DNA from: Candidatus Omnitrophota bacterium
GTDB taxonomy: Bacteria > Omnitrophota > Gorgyraeia > Zapsychrales > Fredricksoniimonadaceae
NCBI GenBank assembly: GCA_028870995.1
Contig: JAGWOI010000014.1
Coordinates: forward strand, 1-60,617
Reading direction: 5' to 3'
Length of the DNA stretch: 60,617 nt
Within the stretch, counting starts at the first letter, position 1. Every line of letters begins with the position of its first letter. This document shows, piece after piece, positions 33,534 through 42,536 of the stretch. A program made the translations under genes and the position numbers. The notes under the pieces were generated by a model that had not been told where the DNA came from, ran no database searches, and saw nothing but the letters and a program-made list of their open reading frames with translations.

Positions 33534-34168
33534 GGGTTTAATGATCGAAAATGTTTTTGAAACTGCTCAATCGTTTTTGTCTTAACATCAGCCATGGGCA
33601 CTTCCTGGCCTTTTAACTTCTTCATTGAGGTCATGCGCACATTGAGCCCGCAAGGTTTGATCAGATCAAAGAACGACAGGTCGGTATTAACATTGATCCC
33701 TAAGCCGTGGTAGGTAATCCACTTGCGGACTCCGACGCCGATGGAGACGATCTTATCAGTCCCCACAAAAACGCCTCTTTGTCCCGGAACGCTTATTGCC
33801 AATATACCAAAATTCCTCAATAAATCAACCGCAAGTTCTTCCAGTGTTTCCATGTAGGCCTTTAGGTTTTTACCATATTTATTTAAATTAAAAACGGGAT
33901 AAACGACCAATTGCCCCGGCGCATGCAGGGTGACATCCCCACCCCGGTCGATGGCGGTAATCACGACTCCTCTGGCTTCAATTTCCTTACGCTGGTAAAG
34001 CAGGCTTTGGGGGTTGGTCATGCGGCCCAAGGTCAATACAGGCGGGTGTTCGCAGAGCACCAGGCGATCATCCGCGCCATCCAATACTTGCTGGACCAAG
34101 GCCTTTTGCCGGGCGTACGCATCCGCATACCCAATCAATCCCCAATCTTCGACAACTATCCCCCGCAT
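33530..34168 (-). CDS. lipB: Octanoyl-[acyl carrier protein]:protein N-octanoyltransferase
   Basis: 212 residues from ATG 34168 with AAGGGG upstream. LipB family: RGGDVTLHAPGQLVVYPVF (75-93), conserved Lys139 in DKIVSIGVGV, TYHGLGINVNTDL, and the acyl-thioester Cys173 in KPCGLNV. It transfers octanoate from ACP to lipoyl domains. The following gene is a lone lipoyl domain. lipA (sulfur insertion) is not in the window. The region upstream holds hairpins and direct repeats described separately. Confidence 0.94.
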   Translation of the reverse strand: MRGIVVEDWGLIGYADAYARQKALVQQVLDGADDRLVLCEHPPVLTLGRMTNPQSLLYQRKEIEARGVVITAIDRGGDVTLHAPGQLVVYPVFNLNKYGKNLKAYMETLEELAVDLLRNFGILAISVPGQRGVFVGTDKIVSIGVGVRKWITYHGLGINVNTDLSFFDLIKPCGLNVRMTSMKKLKGQEVPMADVKTKTIEQFQKHFRSLNP

Positions 34169-34242
34169 TTCCCCTTCTTTTCCTTGGACCGTTTCCAGAT
34201 AACCCTTTGATACTCCATAGGTTCTGATAGAACTGTCCCCCA

Positions 34243-34307
34243 CCCTATTTGTCCAATAAAAATAGGGACACCCTAAAGCGTCCCCATTTTCATTTCAAAG
34301 CGTCCCC
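34243..34307. repeat. Hairpin and direct repeats between icd and lipB
   Basis: CCCTATTT (34243-34250) pairs with AAATAGGG (34260-34267) across a 9-base loop. AAAAATAGGGACAC (34258-34271) resembles the GGGACAC repeats elsewhere. AAAGCGTCCCC occurs twice at 34275-34285 and 34297-34307. The tract lies right after the icd stop codon and may be a processing site, a weak terminator or a repeat remnant. Confidence 0.6.
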
Positions 34308-34310
34308 TTT

Positions 34311-35390
34311 TTAAAGCTTCTTACAAATCGCTTCCGCCATCTGCATGGTCCCTACGGCCGTTGGATCATTGCGATCGGCTTTAAGGTCATAGGTCACGTC
34401 CTTACCTTCTTTTAAGACCGTCCTCACGGCCTTGTCCAGCCGGTCCGCCGCCGCCTCTTCTTTAAGATGGCGCAGCATCCATACCGCGGAAAGAATGGTG
34501 GCTGTCGGATTGACCTTGTTCTTCCCGGCATATTTGGGCGCTGATCCGTGTACCGGCTCAAACAGGGCGATCTCATCGCCGTAATTGGCGCCCGGAGCGA
34601 TCCCCAAACCGCCGACCAGTCCGGCGCACAGGTCCGAGACAATGTCGCCGTATAAATTGGGCAAAACCAAACAATCATAGAGAAATGTGCTTTGGATCAA
34701 CTGCATACACATGTTATCCACGATGTTATCGCTGAATTCTATTTTCCCCTCATATTCTTTGGCGACTTCCTGGGCACATTTCAAGAAAAGGCCGTCGGTA
34801 AATTTCATGATATTAGCCTTGTGCACCGCCGTCACTTTCTTGCGGCCGGCCTTAACGGCCCAGTCAAAGGCGAATTTAACGATCCGTTTGGAGCCGCTCC
34901 TGGATATGGGCTTTATAGAAATGGCGGAATCCTGTTTAATCTTTTTAGGCGACATCTCGTTGATCAAATCCCGCAAACGATCACACTCGCCGGTGCCAAG
35001 ATCAAATTCGATGCCCGCATACAAATCTTCCGTGTTTTCGCGAAAGATCATCAAATTGACATTCTTAATGGGCGTCTTGGTTCCTTCATAATAAAGGCAG
35101 GGCCGCACACAGGCAAACAAGTCCAAAGACTGGCGCAGCTGGACATTGACGGAGCGGAAGCCTTTGCCTACAGGTGTCGTGATAGGCCCCTTGATGGCGG
35201 TCTTGTTGCGGCGAATGGATTCCAGCACTTCATCGGTCAAAGGTTTGCCGTTTTTGGCGATGGACTTCTCGCCGACTTCCTGGACTTCCCAATTGATTTT
35301 AACGCCGGTGGCGTCAACGCACAAACGCATCGCATTAGCGACTTCAGGACCGATGCCGTCTCCCGGCAATAACGTTACGGTGTGACTCAT
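34311..35390 (-). CDS. Isocitrate dehydrogenase, short form with NADP-type residues
   Basis: 359 residues. Beta-decarboxylating dehydrogenase: [11 protein letters not shown], substrate loop [19 protein letters not shown] (Ser for isocitrate), [33 protein letters not shown]. The cofactor loop reads [15 protein letters not shown]; Lys-Tyr and the later Val match the NADP enzyme of E. coli, whereas NAD enzymes have Asp-Ile there. VTYDL near the end gives a further NADP-type Tyr. Homoisocitrate or isopropylmalate dehydrogenases lack this loop. It is located between pilT and lipB. Confidence 0.9.
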   Translation of the reverse strand: MSHTVTLLPGDGIGPEVANAMRLCVDATGVKINWEVQEVGEKSIAKNGKPLTDEVLESIRRNKTAIKGPITTPVGKGFRSVNVQLRQSLDLFACVRPCLYYEGTKTPIKNVNLMIFRENTEDLYAGIEFDLGTGECDRLRDLINEMSPKKIKQDSAISIKPISRSGSKRIVKFAFDWAVKAGRKKVTAVHKANIMKFTDGLFLKCAQEVAKEYEGKIEFSDNIVDNMCMQLIQSTFLYDCLVLPNLYGDIVSDLCAGLVGGLGIAPGANYGDEIALFEPVHGSAPKYAGKNKVNPTATILSAVWMLRHLKEEAAADRLDKAVRTVLKEGKDVTYDLKADRNDPTAVGTMQMAEAICKKL

Positions 35391-35406
35391 AGCAATGCCT
35401 GCCTTT

Positions 35407-36489
35407 CTACTTGGCCTTGTTGGTGGTGCTGGTCATCAAGGATTTCAATTCATTGACGTCGGTGGATAATTCCAGGGCTGTATTCAAGGTGATAAGCCCC
35501 TTCTCATAAAACTCTTTCAATGACTTATCAAAGGTGCGCATGCCGTATTGGCCGCCGGTCTGCATGGCGGAACGCATCTGCTCAATGGAATTCTCGCGGA
35601 TCAGGTTGCGCACGCCGGCGGTGGCGATCATGATTTCTGGGACCATGATGCGGCCCTTGCCGGAAGCCCGGGGTGCCAGTTTCTGGGAGATGACCCCCTG
35701 CAGCGCTGTGGACAACTGCAAGCGGACCTGCTGCTGCTGGAACGGCGGAAAAACGTCGATGATACGCTCGATGGTCTGGGGAGCATCGGGCGTGTGCACC
35801 GTGGAGAGGACCAAGTGGCCGGTTTCCGCCGCGGTCAATGCCGTGGAAATTGTTTCCAGGTCGCGCAACTCCCCCACCACGATCACATCAGGGTCCTGGC
35901 GCAGGCAGCGTTTGAGCGCCTCGGAAAAAGAATTGGTATCACGGAAAACCTCGCGTTGCTTGATGATGGATCTGTTGTTGGTAAACAAATATTCGATAGG
36001 ATCTTCGATGCACATGATCACACAGGTGCGCTCGGTATTGATCAAATTGATCATGGAGGCCAGGGTGGTCGTCTTGCCCGTACCCGTGGGCCCGGTGACC
36101 AGGACCAGGCCGGTCTGCTTGCGCGCCAGGTCGGCGATCACCGGCGGCAATTGCAGCTCCTCCATCGACGGGATAAACAAGGAAATGCGGCGGAAAGCCG
36201 CCTCCACTGAACCCCGCTGGATATGCACGTTAACGCGGAAGCGGTCCATGCCGGTCAGGGCCAGGGAAAAATCCAGCTCCTTGTCTTCTTCGAATTTGGC
36301 CTTTTGGCTGTCGGAAAGGACGCTGTAGATCATCTCCCTGATCTCAGTGCGGTTTAAGACCTTGCCCGTCAGGGGCACCAGGCGGCCGTCGATACGGAAA
36401 ATCGGGGAGCTCTTTTCCGTCAAATGCAGGTCCGAGGCTTTTTCCTGGATGGCCAGCGCCAAAAGTTCCCTTAAGAAAGAAATATCCAT
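35407..36489 (-). CDS. pilT: Type IV pilus retraction ATPase PilT
   Basis: 360 residues. An N-terminal PAS-like domain ([19 protein letters not shown]), Walker [16 protein letters not shown], the Asp box [12 protein letters not shown], Walker [15 protein letters not shown], the His box [14 protein letters not shown] and the C-terminal [19 protein letters not shown] (AIRNLIRE-type: [14 protein letters not shown]). It powers pilus retraction and twitching motility at the inner membrane. No other pilus gene is next to it. Confidence 0.95.
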   Translation of the reverse strand: MDISFLRELLALAIQEKASDLHLTEKSSPIFRIDGRLVPLTGKVLNRTEIREMIYSVLSDSQKAKFEEDKELDFSLALTGMDRFRVNVHIQRGSVEAAFRRISLFIPSMEELQLPPVIADLARKQTGLVLVTGPTGTGKTTTLASMINLINTERTCVIMCIEDPIEYLFTNNRSIIKQREVFRDTNSFSEALKRCLRQDPDVIVVGELRDLETISTALTAAETGHLVLSTVHTPDAPQTIERIIDVFPPFQQQQVRLQLSTALQGVISQKLAPRASGKGRIMVPEIMIATAGVRNLIRENSIEQMRSAMQTGGQYGMRTFDKSLKEFYEKGLITLNTALELSTDVNELKSLMTSTTNKAK

Positions 36490-36493
36490 AATC

Positions 36494-37693
36494 CTACACC
36501 TTTAATGAAGAATGCTGGTTAGCGATCCAACCGGCCACCCGCTTAATGCCTTCCTCGATGCGGGCTTCGGAGGTGGCGAAGCTGAACCTGATGTAATCCG
36601 GCGCCCCGAAACTGTCGCCGGGGATCGCCGCTACCTTGACATCGTCGAGCAGCTTAGCGGCTACGGCAGCCACGCTCCCTCCGTCAGCCGAATTCGCTAT
36701 TTTAGCAAAATTACAAAAAACGTAAAAGGCGCCTTGAGGACGGATGTAAGAAAGTTGAGGAACCTTGTCCAGGCATGCCAACATCAAATCGCGCCGCTTT
36801 TTGAAAATCTGGCACATTTGATCAATGGACTCCGTTGAAGCTTTCAGCGCCTCCACGGCTGCGGCCTGGCTGATGGAGGTCGGGTTGGAAGTCGAATGAT
36901 CCTGGTATTTCTTGATATATTCCATGATCTCAACCGGGCCGGCCGCGTAACCGATGCGCCAGCCGGTCATGGCATACGCTTTGGACACGCCATTGACGGT
37001 GATGGTCAGGTCAAAAATGGCCTTGCCAAGCGATGCTATCGACGTGAAAACGGTAGTATCATAAATCAATTTTTCATAAATTTCATCACTAATCACATAA
37101 ATCTTATGGGCCACACAGATCTCCGCCAGTTTGGCCAGTTCTTCCTTGCCGTACATGACGCCGGTCGGATTGGACGGCGAGTTGATGATCAGGATCCTGG
37201 TCTTGGGGGTGATATGCTTTTTAAGCAGTTCGGGCGTGATCTTAAAGCCGCTGGCGGCATTGGTGGGCACGATCACGGACCTGCCTCCCGCCGCCTTGAC
37301 CATTTCCGGATAACTGACCCAGTACGGCGCCTGGAAGATCACCTCATCCCCATCGTCGACCAATACCTGGATGATGTTAAACAGCGAGTGCTTGGCCCCG
37401 CAGGAGACCACGATCTGGCTGGGTTTGTAGACCAGCCCGTTATCTTTCTGGAATTTTGCGGCAATGGCCTCCCGCAAGTCCACGGTCCCGATGGACGGCG
37501 TGTACTTGGTCATCCCCTTTTCGATCGCTTTGATGCCGGCTTTCTTGATAAAGTCCGGCGTATCGAAATCCGGCTCGCCGGCGCCGAAATTAACGACGTC
37601 ATGGCCCTGGGCGGCCAGTTCCTTGGCCCGGGCCGTGATGGCCAGCGTCGTCGATCCCAACATCTCCTTTACCCTGCGATTCACCTGAAGCAT
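36494..37693 (-). CDS. Class I aminotransferase (aspartate aminotransferase-like)
   Basis: 399 residues, PLP fold type I, subgroup Ib: FGAGEPDFDTPDFIK, YTPSIGTVDLREAIA, NSPSNPTGVMYGKEEL, the Schiff-base lysine in NGVSKAYAMTGWRIGYAAG, and RFSFATSEARIEEGI with the carboxylate-binding Arg. It probably interconverts aspartate and oxaloacetate, possibly with prephenate activity as in related enzymes. AAGGAG precedes the ATG. The upstream gap carries a large inverted repeat. Confidence 0.92.
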   Translation of the reverse strand: MLQVNRRVKEMLGSTTLAITARAKELAAQGHDVVNFGAGEPDFDTPDFIKKAGIKAIEKGMTKYTPSIGTVDLREAIAAKFQKDNGLVYKPSQIVVSCGAKHSLFNIIQVLVDDGDEVIFQAPYWVSYPEMVKAAGGRSVIVPTNAASGFKITPELLKKHITPKTRILIINSPSNPTGVMYGKEELAKLAEICVAHKIYVISDEIYEKLIYDTTVFTSIASLGKAIFDLTITVNGVSKAYAMTGWRIGYAAGPVEIMEYIKKYQDHSTSNPTSISQAAAVEALKASTESIDQMCQIFKKRRDLMLACLDKVPQLSYIRPQGAFYVFCNFAKIANSADGGSVAAVAAKLLDDVKVAAIPGDSFGAPDYIRFSFATSEARIEEGIKRVAGWIANQHSSLKV

Positions 37694-37732
37694 ATACTCT
37701 CCTTCTTACGTAGTAACGAGTGTGGTGCTCGC

Positions 37733-37898
37733 CTTTGAAAATCATTTTTTCAACCACGCTGGCCTTTTTCCGCCAGCCTTTTCTAAATTTCCGGCCATAC
37801 GCCGCGCCTTCGGCGCTGTATGGCCGAATCGGCGACGAAGGCTGGCGGGGCCAGAGTGGTATTCAAAAATGACTTTCAAAGTCTCGCATCGCGATGCG
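37733..37898. repeat. Large nested inverted repeat between lpxI and the aminotransferase gene
   Basis: Outer arms 37733-37780 and 37838-37881 are imperfect inverted copies (CTTTGAAA, TCATTTTT, CCGCCAGCCTT and their complements). Inside lies a strong hairpin CGGCCATAC (37792-37800)/GTATGGCCG (37818-37826) capped by GCGCC/GGCGC. Next to it is a perfect 14-bp palindrome CGCATCGCGATGCG (37885-37898). The 258-base gap holds no gene. It resembles a REP/BIME-like palindromic element; an RNA or termination role is possible, but no T-tract is seen. Confidence 0.7.
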
Positions 37899-37951
37899 CG
37901 GGCTCACCATATATTAGGTATGAGCAACATTAATGATCAGACTCCATGCAT

Positions 37952-38770
37952 TTAAGCCGCAACGAGACAAATGTCCGCCTGGTTGGCCAATTGGACCGTC
38001 TTGTCGTAATCAATGATCAAGGTCTTGCCGGCTTCGATGGCCAGGCAGGCCGCCTTGGTCCTGGCCATGGCCTGGATCGTCCGCGGGCCGATGACCGGCA
38101 CATCAAAACGGCTGTCCTGCGCGGGCTTCGAGGTCTTGACCACAACCGCCCCTTGCCGGGCAATGGCCCCGCCCCGGGCAATGGCCCGGTCGGTGCCTTC
38201 CATGGCTTCGATGGCCACGATGGCTTTCTCTTTCACCACCACCGTCTGGCCGATGTCGATGCCCCCCATCTGCTTGGCAAGGCAAAGACCGAATTCAATG
38301 TCCTTTAATTCACTCTCCGTGGGCCCCCGCTTGGTCAGAGTGCCTTGGGGCGCCAGGTATTTTTTTAATAAGAAGGTCGAGTCCACCAGGACCATCCCCT
38401 CTTTCTTGAGGCGGTCGGCCACCGCCGTGAAAATAGTGTCCGCCTTGCGGTCACGCAGCGCGTCATGCAGGGCCTGCAGCTCCTCGTCCAGTTTCACCGC
38501 GGGGTTAAACAAATTGTCCTGGCTGACCTGGCCGGCCATGATCACCTGACTGACGGCATAGGCGCGGAAGTACTCGAAAAGCTTCTTTAATTGGCCTACC
38601 TTAAAATACCGGAATTTATCTACAAAAAAATATAAAAAAGGGGACGTGTCCCCGGTCACAGCCGCAGCCACGACGGAAAACTGCTGGTCGCGGGCCGCCC
38701 TGGCAAACAAGAAAGGGAATTGCCCGTTGCCGGCGATAAGGCCGATTGTCTTTGCGTTAGGAGATGCCAC
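37952..38770 (-). CDS. lpxI: UDP-2,3-diacylglucosamine pyrophosphatase LpxI
   Basis: 272 residues from a GTG at 38770 (family start near TIGLIAGNGQFPFLFARAA); a TTG at 38794 would add 8 residues. LpxI signatures: VGQLKKLFEYF, VIMAGQVSQDNLF, DSTFLLKKYLAPQGTLTKR and VVVKEKAIVAIEAMEGTD, then KTSKPAQDSRFDVPVIGP. It cleaves UDP-diacylglucosamine to lipid X, replacing LpxH. The start lies inside the lpxA end, so the pair is coupled. lpxB and lpxK are not in the window. Confidence 0.92.
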   Translation of the reverse strand: MASPNAKTIGLIAGNGQFPFLFARAARDQQFSVVAAAVTGDTSPFLYFFVDKFRYFKVGQLKKLFEYFRAYAVSQVIMAGQVSQDNLFNPAVKLDEELQALHDALRDRKADTIFTAVADRLKKEGMVLVDSTFLLKKYLAPQGTLTKRGPTESELKDIEFGLCLAKQMGGIDIGQTVVVKEKAIVAIEAMEGTDRAIARGGAIARQGAVVVKTSKPAQDSRFDVPVIGPRTIQAMARTKAACLAIEAGKTLIIDYDKTVQLANQADICLVAA

Positions 38771-39542
38771 GTTTGGATGTCTGGATAAATTCAATGACCC
38801 GGTGGATTTCCGGCAAACCGTTTCCGTTCAACTGATTTTGAACCTGAAGGATGGCATTGCTGCGGTTAAGGCCGGAATTAAAAAGTATCTTAAAGGCGCT
38901 GTGCAGGGCACGCTGGGACGATGAAGGTATCTCCGCGCGCTTTAACCCGACGATATTCAATCCCCTCAAGGTGGCCGGATTTCCGTCCACCAGGGAAAAG
39001 GGCGGCACATCCTGGTTGACCTTCGAGCAGCCACCGACCATGGCCAGAAAACCGACCCGGCCGTACTGGTGCACGCCCGACAGCCCGCCGATCACGGCCC
39101 TGTCTTCGATGGTGACGTGGCCGGAAAGCCCGACATAATTGGCCAACACGCAGTCGTTGCCGATATGGCAATCATGCGCCACATGGCAGCAGGCCATGAA
39201 TAAATTATTGTCGCCGATCATGGTCTTGCCGCCGCCCTCGATGGTGCCCGGATTCACGGTCACATACTCGCGAAAAACATTGTGGGCGCCGATCGTCAAA
39301 AAAACCTTGTCCGTTCTCTGGTGTTTCCTGTCCTGGGGCATGGAACCGATCACCGCCCCCGTAAACAACCGGCAGCCTTCACCAATGGCGGTATTGCCTT
39401 CCACCAGGCAATGGGCGCCGATATCGACACCATCACCCAGGGTCACCTCTCCCTCGATGATGGAGTAGGGGCCGATGGTCACATTATTCCCCAGCTGGAC
39501 CTTGGGGCCGAGAAGCGCTGTTTTATGGATATTATTGGCCAT
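38757..39542 (-). CDS. lpxA: UDP-N-acetylglucosamine acyltransferase
   Basis: 261 residues from ATG 39542 (MANNIHKTALLGPKVQLG). Left-handed beta helix of hexapeptide repeats; catalytic His in CCHVAHDCHIGND, GSMPQDRKH, and a C-terminal helical part (FKILFNSGLNRSNAI). It attaches the first acyl chain to UDP-GlcNAc, starting lipid A synthesis. The ATG follows the lpxC-fabZ stop with a one-base gap. Confidence 0.95.
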   Translation of the reverse strand: MANNIHKTALLGPKVQLGNNVTIGPYSIIEGEVTLGDGVDIGAHCLVEGNTAIGEGCRLFTGAVIGSMPQDRKHQRTDKVFLTIGAHNVFREYVTVNPGTIEGGGKTMIGDNNLFMACCHVAHDCHIGNDCVLANYVGLSGHVTIEDRAVIGGLSGVHQYGRVGFLAMVGGCSKVNQDVPPFSLVDGNPATLRGLNIVGLKRAEIPSSSQRALHSAFKILFNSGLNRSNAILQVQNQLNGNGLPEIHRVIEFIQTSKRGIS

Positions 39543-39543
39543 A

Positions 39544-40875
39544 TTAATTGTATAAATATTGGGCATCCAGATATGAAAAGGTCATTTCCGCTTCGATGAC
39601 GATATCTGTCCCCACGCGTCCGGTCCCTTTGACCTGTGCCGTGCGTTCCCTGTCCCGGACGATCTCCACTTCCATGAGCAGCTGGTCGCCTGGAGAGACA
39701 ACTTTCCGGAACTTGACATCCGAAATAGACATGAATAAAGCTACTTTACCATTATGAGCACCGCTGGTCAATACCACAATCCCTGCTGTTTGGGCCATGG
39801 CCTCGATCATGATGACGCCGGGCATCACCGGTTTCTGCGGGAAGTGCCCCTGAAAGAAACCGTCGTTGACCGTCACATTCTTGATGCCGATCCCTTTTTT
39901 TCCCGCTTCGACTTCAATGACCCTGTCGACGAACAAAAACGGATAGCGATGGGGCAGGATTTTCATGATCTCGTCGATGTTAAAGACGCGGCCGCCATGG
40001 CCGGCCGGAGCAATTTTAGGGGTCCAGGCGCCGTTGTATTTCTGGCGCTGAGCCTCTATTTTCTTGACCAGGGTGCGGTTGAGGCGGTGCCCGCTTTTAG
40101 TGGCGTATACCGCGCCTTTGACGGGATAACCCAGCAAAAACAAATCCCCGACGATATCCAATACCTTATGGCGCACGCATTCGTCCTGAAAACGCAGGGT
40201 ATTCTCCAGGGGCCCCTTGACCGACATCACCAGGGTGTTCTGATAATTGGCGCCCTGGGCCAGGCCGTGGGCCTTGATCTCGGTGACTTCAGATTCCAGA
40301 CAAAAGGTACGGGCCGGGGCCAGTTGAGTGGCAAAAGAATGAGCATCAACGGTCTGTGCAAAGAATTGGGAGCGCAGCAGCGGGTGATCGTAATCCAGCG
40401 TATAGGAAACATGCAGCTCGTCGTGCGGAACAATGACGATGGTGCCGGTTTTATTGGCCACCACGATCGGCTCTTGAACGGCAAAAATCTTTTTTTCCGC
40501 CTCGCCTTCGGCGATACCCGCCTGCTCCAGGGCCTTGAGGATTTCCAGGCTGCTGCCGTCCAAACCGGGGACCTCTTCGGCGTCGATCTCGATGGTCACG
40601 TTATCCAGACCCAGGCCGCTTAACGCCGCCATCACATGTTCGACGGTGTAAACACGGACCCCCTGGGCCTCGATGGCCGAGCAGCGGGTGATCCTTTCGT
40701 CCGTTACCGTATTGGCGGCGTTGACCTTGATCGCAGGCCTGTCCGAAAGGTCCGCACGGACGAAGGTGACCCCCTCATTGTCCCCTGCGGGTTTGATGGT
40801 CATGCGTACTTGTTTGCCGCTGTGCAAACCGACACCTGAAAGTGTCACAGGATTCTTGATCGTCTTTTGCTTCAT
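39544..40875 (-). CDS. lpxC/fabZ: LpxC-FabZ bifunctional fusion
   Basis: 443 residues. LpxC part (1 to about 280): [18 protein letters not shown], the zinc region [25 protein letters not shown], and later [15 protein letters not shown]. FabZ part (about 300-443): [17 protein letters not shown] with the catalytic His, [19 protein letters not shown], and [10 protein letters not shown] with the catalytic Glu. LpxC deacetylates UDP-acylglucosamine (the committed lipid A step); FabZ dehydrates hydroxyacyl-ACP and competes for the same substrate. Fusions occur in Bacteroidetes and some PVC lineages. Both sites look intact. Confidence 0.96.
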   Translation of the reverse strand: MKQKTIKNPVTLSGVGLHSGKQVRMTIKPAGDNEGVTFVRADLSDRPAIKVNAANTVTDERITRCSAIEAQGVRVYTVEHVMAALSGLGLDNVTIEIDAEEVPGLDGSSLEILKALEQAGIAEGEAEKKIFAVQEPIVVANKTGTIVIVPHDELHVSYTLDYDHPLLRSQFFAQTVDAHSFATQLAPARTFCLESEVTEIKAHGLAQGANYQNTLVMSVKGPLENTLRFQDECVRHKVLDIVGDLFLLGYPVKGAVYATKSGHRLNRTLVKKIEAQRQKYNGAWTPKIAPAGHGGRVFNIDEIMKILPHRYPFLFVDRVIEVEAGKKGIGIKNVTVNDGFFQGHFPQKPVMPGVIMIEAMAQTAGIVVLTSGAHNGKVALFMSISDVKFRKVVSPGDQLLMEVEIVRDRERTAQVKGTGRVGTDIVIEAEMTFSYLDAQYLYN

Positions 40876-41927
40876 TTTTCCAGCTTCTCTACCCTCTTTT
40901 TCAAATCTTTGATCATATCCACGTACTTGTCCAGCCGCTGCACGTGCGCCTGGGTCCTGTAAGCATCCTTAATGGGATGTGCGGGCGACCCGAAGACCTG
41001 ATCGCCGGGATTGATCGAATGGGTGACGCCGGACTGGGCCGCCACCACCGCTCCGTCGCCGATTTCGATGTGCCCCACCAGGCCGGATTGAGCGGCCAGG
41101 ATCACATGGTTGCCCAGCCGTGTGCTTCCGGCAATGCCCGACTGGGCAATGACCAGACAATGTTTGCCGATGACAACGTTGTGGGCGATCTGCACCAGGT
41201 TATCGATCTTGGTGCCTTCACCGATGATGGTTTTGTCAAAACGCGCGCGGTCAATGGTGACATTAGCACCTATTTCCACATCGTTCTCGATGTGCACGGT
41301 GCCGATCTGCGGGATCTTCATGTGCCTGCCGTCCACCGGCACATACCCGTACCCGTCGCTGCCGATCACGGTGCCGCTGTGCACGATCACCCGGTCGCCC
41401 AAAAAGACCTTTTCGCGCACCACCACCTGCGGGTAAAGAAGGCAATGCTCGCCCAAATGCGCATCATGCCCCACATAACACTGGGCATGGATCACAGATC
41501 CCTTGCCGATGACAGCACCATTCTCGATAATCGCATGGGGCCCCACCGCCGCGTCCGCGGCCAGCCTGGCCTTTGCCCCGATAACAGCAGTCGGATGGAT
41601 GCCTTGGGGCCTGTAATCAGGGGCGTCTTTTAAAAAATGCTTCACCATTTCAGTGAAGCATAAGGACGGGTTATCGACCCTGATAACGGTCTTCCCCGGG
41701 CACACCGTCTGCCGGGGAACAAGGATGACCCCTGCCTGGGTCTCTGAAAGCAAGGACTCGTATTTGGGATTAGCCAAAAACGTCAGCTCGTCTTTTTTTG
41801 CCTCTTTGATCCCGGAAAACCCGCTGACCAGCGACCCGCCGTTACCGGCCAACTCGCCCTTGACCAGGGCGGCGATCTCGGAGGCGCTGATCTCTTTAAC
41901 GGTCAAATTATTTTTTGTAACTGTCAT
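40872..41927 (-). CDS. lpxD: UDP-3-O-acylglucosamine N-acyltransferase
   Basis: 351 residues. A uridine-binding N-terminal domain ([15 protein letters not shown]) is followed by the hexapeptide beta helix with the catalytic His in [33 protein letters not shown], and a C-terminal coiled helix ([17 protein letters not shown]). It adds the second acyl chain in lipid A synthesis. The start overlaps skp by 20 bases and the stop overlaps lpxC-fabZ by 4. Confidence 0.96.
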   Translation of the reverse strand: MTVTKNNLTVKEISASEIAALVKGELAGNGGSLVSGFSGIKEAKKDELTFLANPKYESLLSETQAGVILVPRQTVCPGKTVIRVDNPSLCFTEMVKHFLKDAPDYRPQGIHPTAVIGAKARLAADAAVGPHAIIENGAVIGKGSVIHAQCYVGHDAHLGEHCLLYPQVVVREKVFLGDRVIVHSGTVIGSDGYGYVPVDGRHMKIPQIGTVHIENDVEIGANVTIDRARFDKTIIGEGTKIDNLVQIAHNVVIGKHCLVIAQSGIAGSTRLGNHVILAAQSGLVGHIEIGDGAVVAAQSGVTHSINPGDQVFGSPAHPIKDAYRTQAHVQRLDKYVDMIKDLKKRVEKLEK

Positions 41928-42414
41928 TTAAATTCTTCATGACCTCGTCCGTGAGATCAAATTGCGGATCGCCGTAGATCATGACACGGTCATTGAGGAC
42001 ATAGGTGTACCCGTCCTTCTTGGAAATGGCGCTCACCACTCCCTGGATGTCGGTGAGGATCTCGCGCACCTTATCATCGCGGCGTTTGGTCAATTCCTGG
42101 CGTTTTTCCTTGTCGAAGGCGATGACGGCATCTTTCTGCTTGTCGATGTCCGCCTGCATGGAGGCCTTCTGCGTATCGCTCATGAGGGTGAGTTTATTTT
42201 GGGCATCCTGGATCTTTTGGATCATGCCGTCCCGCTGTTTCTGAAACGCTTCGCCTTCCTTCTGCAACTGGGCATCGAATTCCTTGGTTTTCTGATAGCT
42301 GTCAAACACCTTGGCCAGATCCACGTAGGCGATCTTCAGATCGGCGGCCAGGCTTACTCCTGCGGACATCACGCTGAATGCAACTGCAACAACCAACACC
42401 TTTACTGCTCTCAT
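41908..42414 (-). CDS. skp: OmpH/Skp-like periplasmic chaperone
   Basis: 168 residues from ATG 42414 with AAGGAGG 5 bases before. The signal peptide is [19 protein letters not shown]; the mature chain ([19 protein letters not shown]) is a long charged coiled coil ([36 protein letters not shown]) and ends [20 protein letters not shown]. Skp holds unfolded outer-membrane proteins for BamA, which is the gene upstream. The gap to bamA holds an inverted repeat. Confidence 0.92.
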   Translation of the reverse strand: MRAVKVLVVAVAFSVMSAGVSLAADLKIAYVDLAKVFDSYQKTKEFDAQLQKEGEAFQKQRDGMIQKIQDAQNKLTLMSDTQKASMQADIDKQKDAVIAFDKEKRQELTKRRDDKVREILTDIQGVVSAISKKDGYTYVLNDRVMIYGDPQFDLTDEVMKNLNDSYKK

Positions 42415-42433
42415 AGAAGCCTCCTTCATTACG

Positions 42434-42513
42434 AAAAACCGGGACACATTGACTTTTTAAACGACTTCATAAAAATCGGGACACTACACAAAAATCAATG
42501 TGTCCCGGTTTTT
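42434..42513. repeat. Inverted pair of GGGACAC-type repeats, copies B and C
   Basis: AAAAACCGGGACACATTGA (42434-42452) and its exact complement (42495-42513) form 19-bp arms around a 42-base centre that contains a further partial copy AAAAATCGGGACAC (42471-42484). The tract lies between the bamA stop and the skp start. The same 19 bases occur at 12451-12469. A strong RNA hairpin would form in the bamA-skp transcript. Confidence 0.8.
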
Positions 42514-42536
42514 ACCACTTTAAAGAGTTATTATAC

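Noticed and set aside
38640-38654. GGGGACGTGTCCCC palindrome resembling the GGGACAC repeats
   Set aside because: It encodes the conserved VTGDTSPF stretch of LpxI, which matches the family, so it is coding coincidence rather than an inserted repeat.
39754-40623. 289-codon open frame on the plus strand
   Set aside because: Antisense shadow of lpxC-fabZ.
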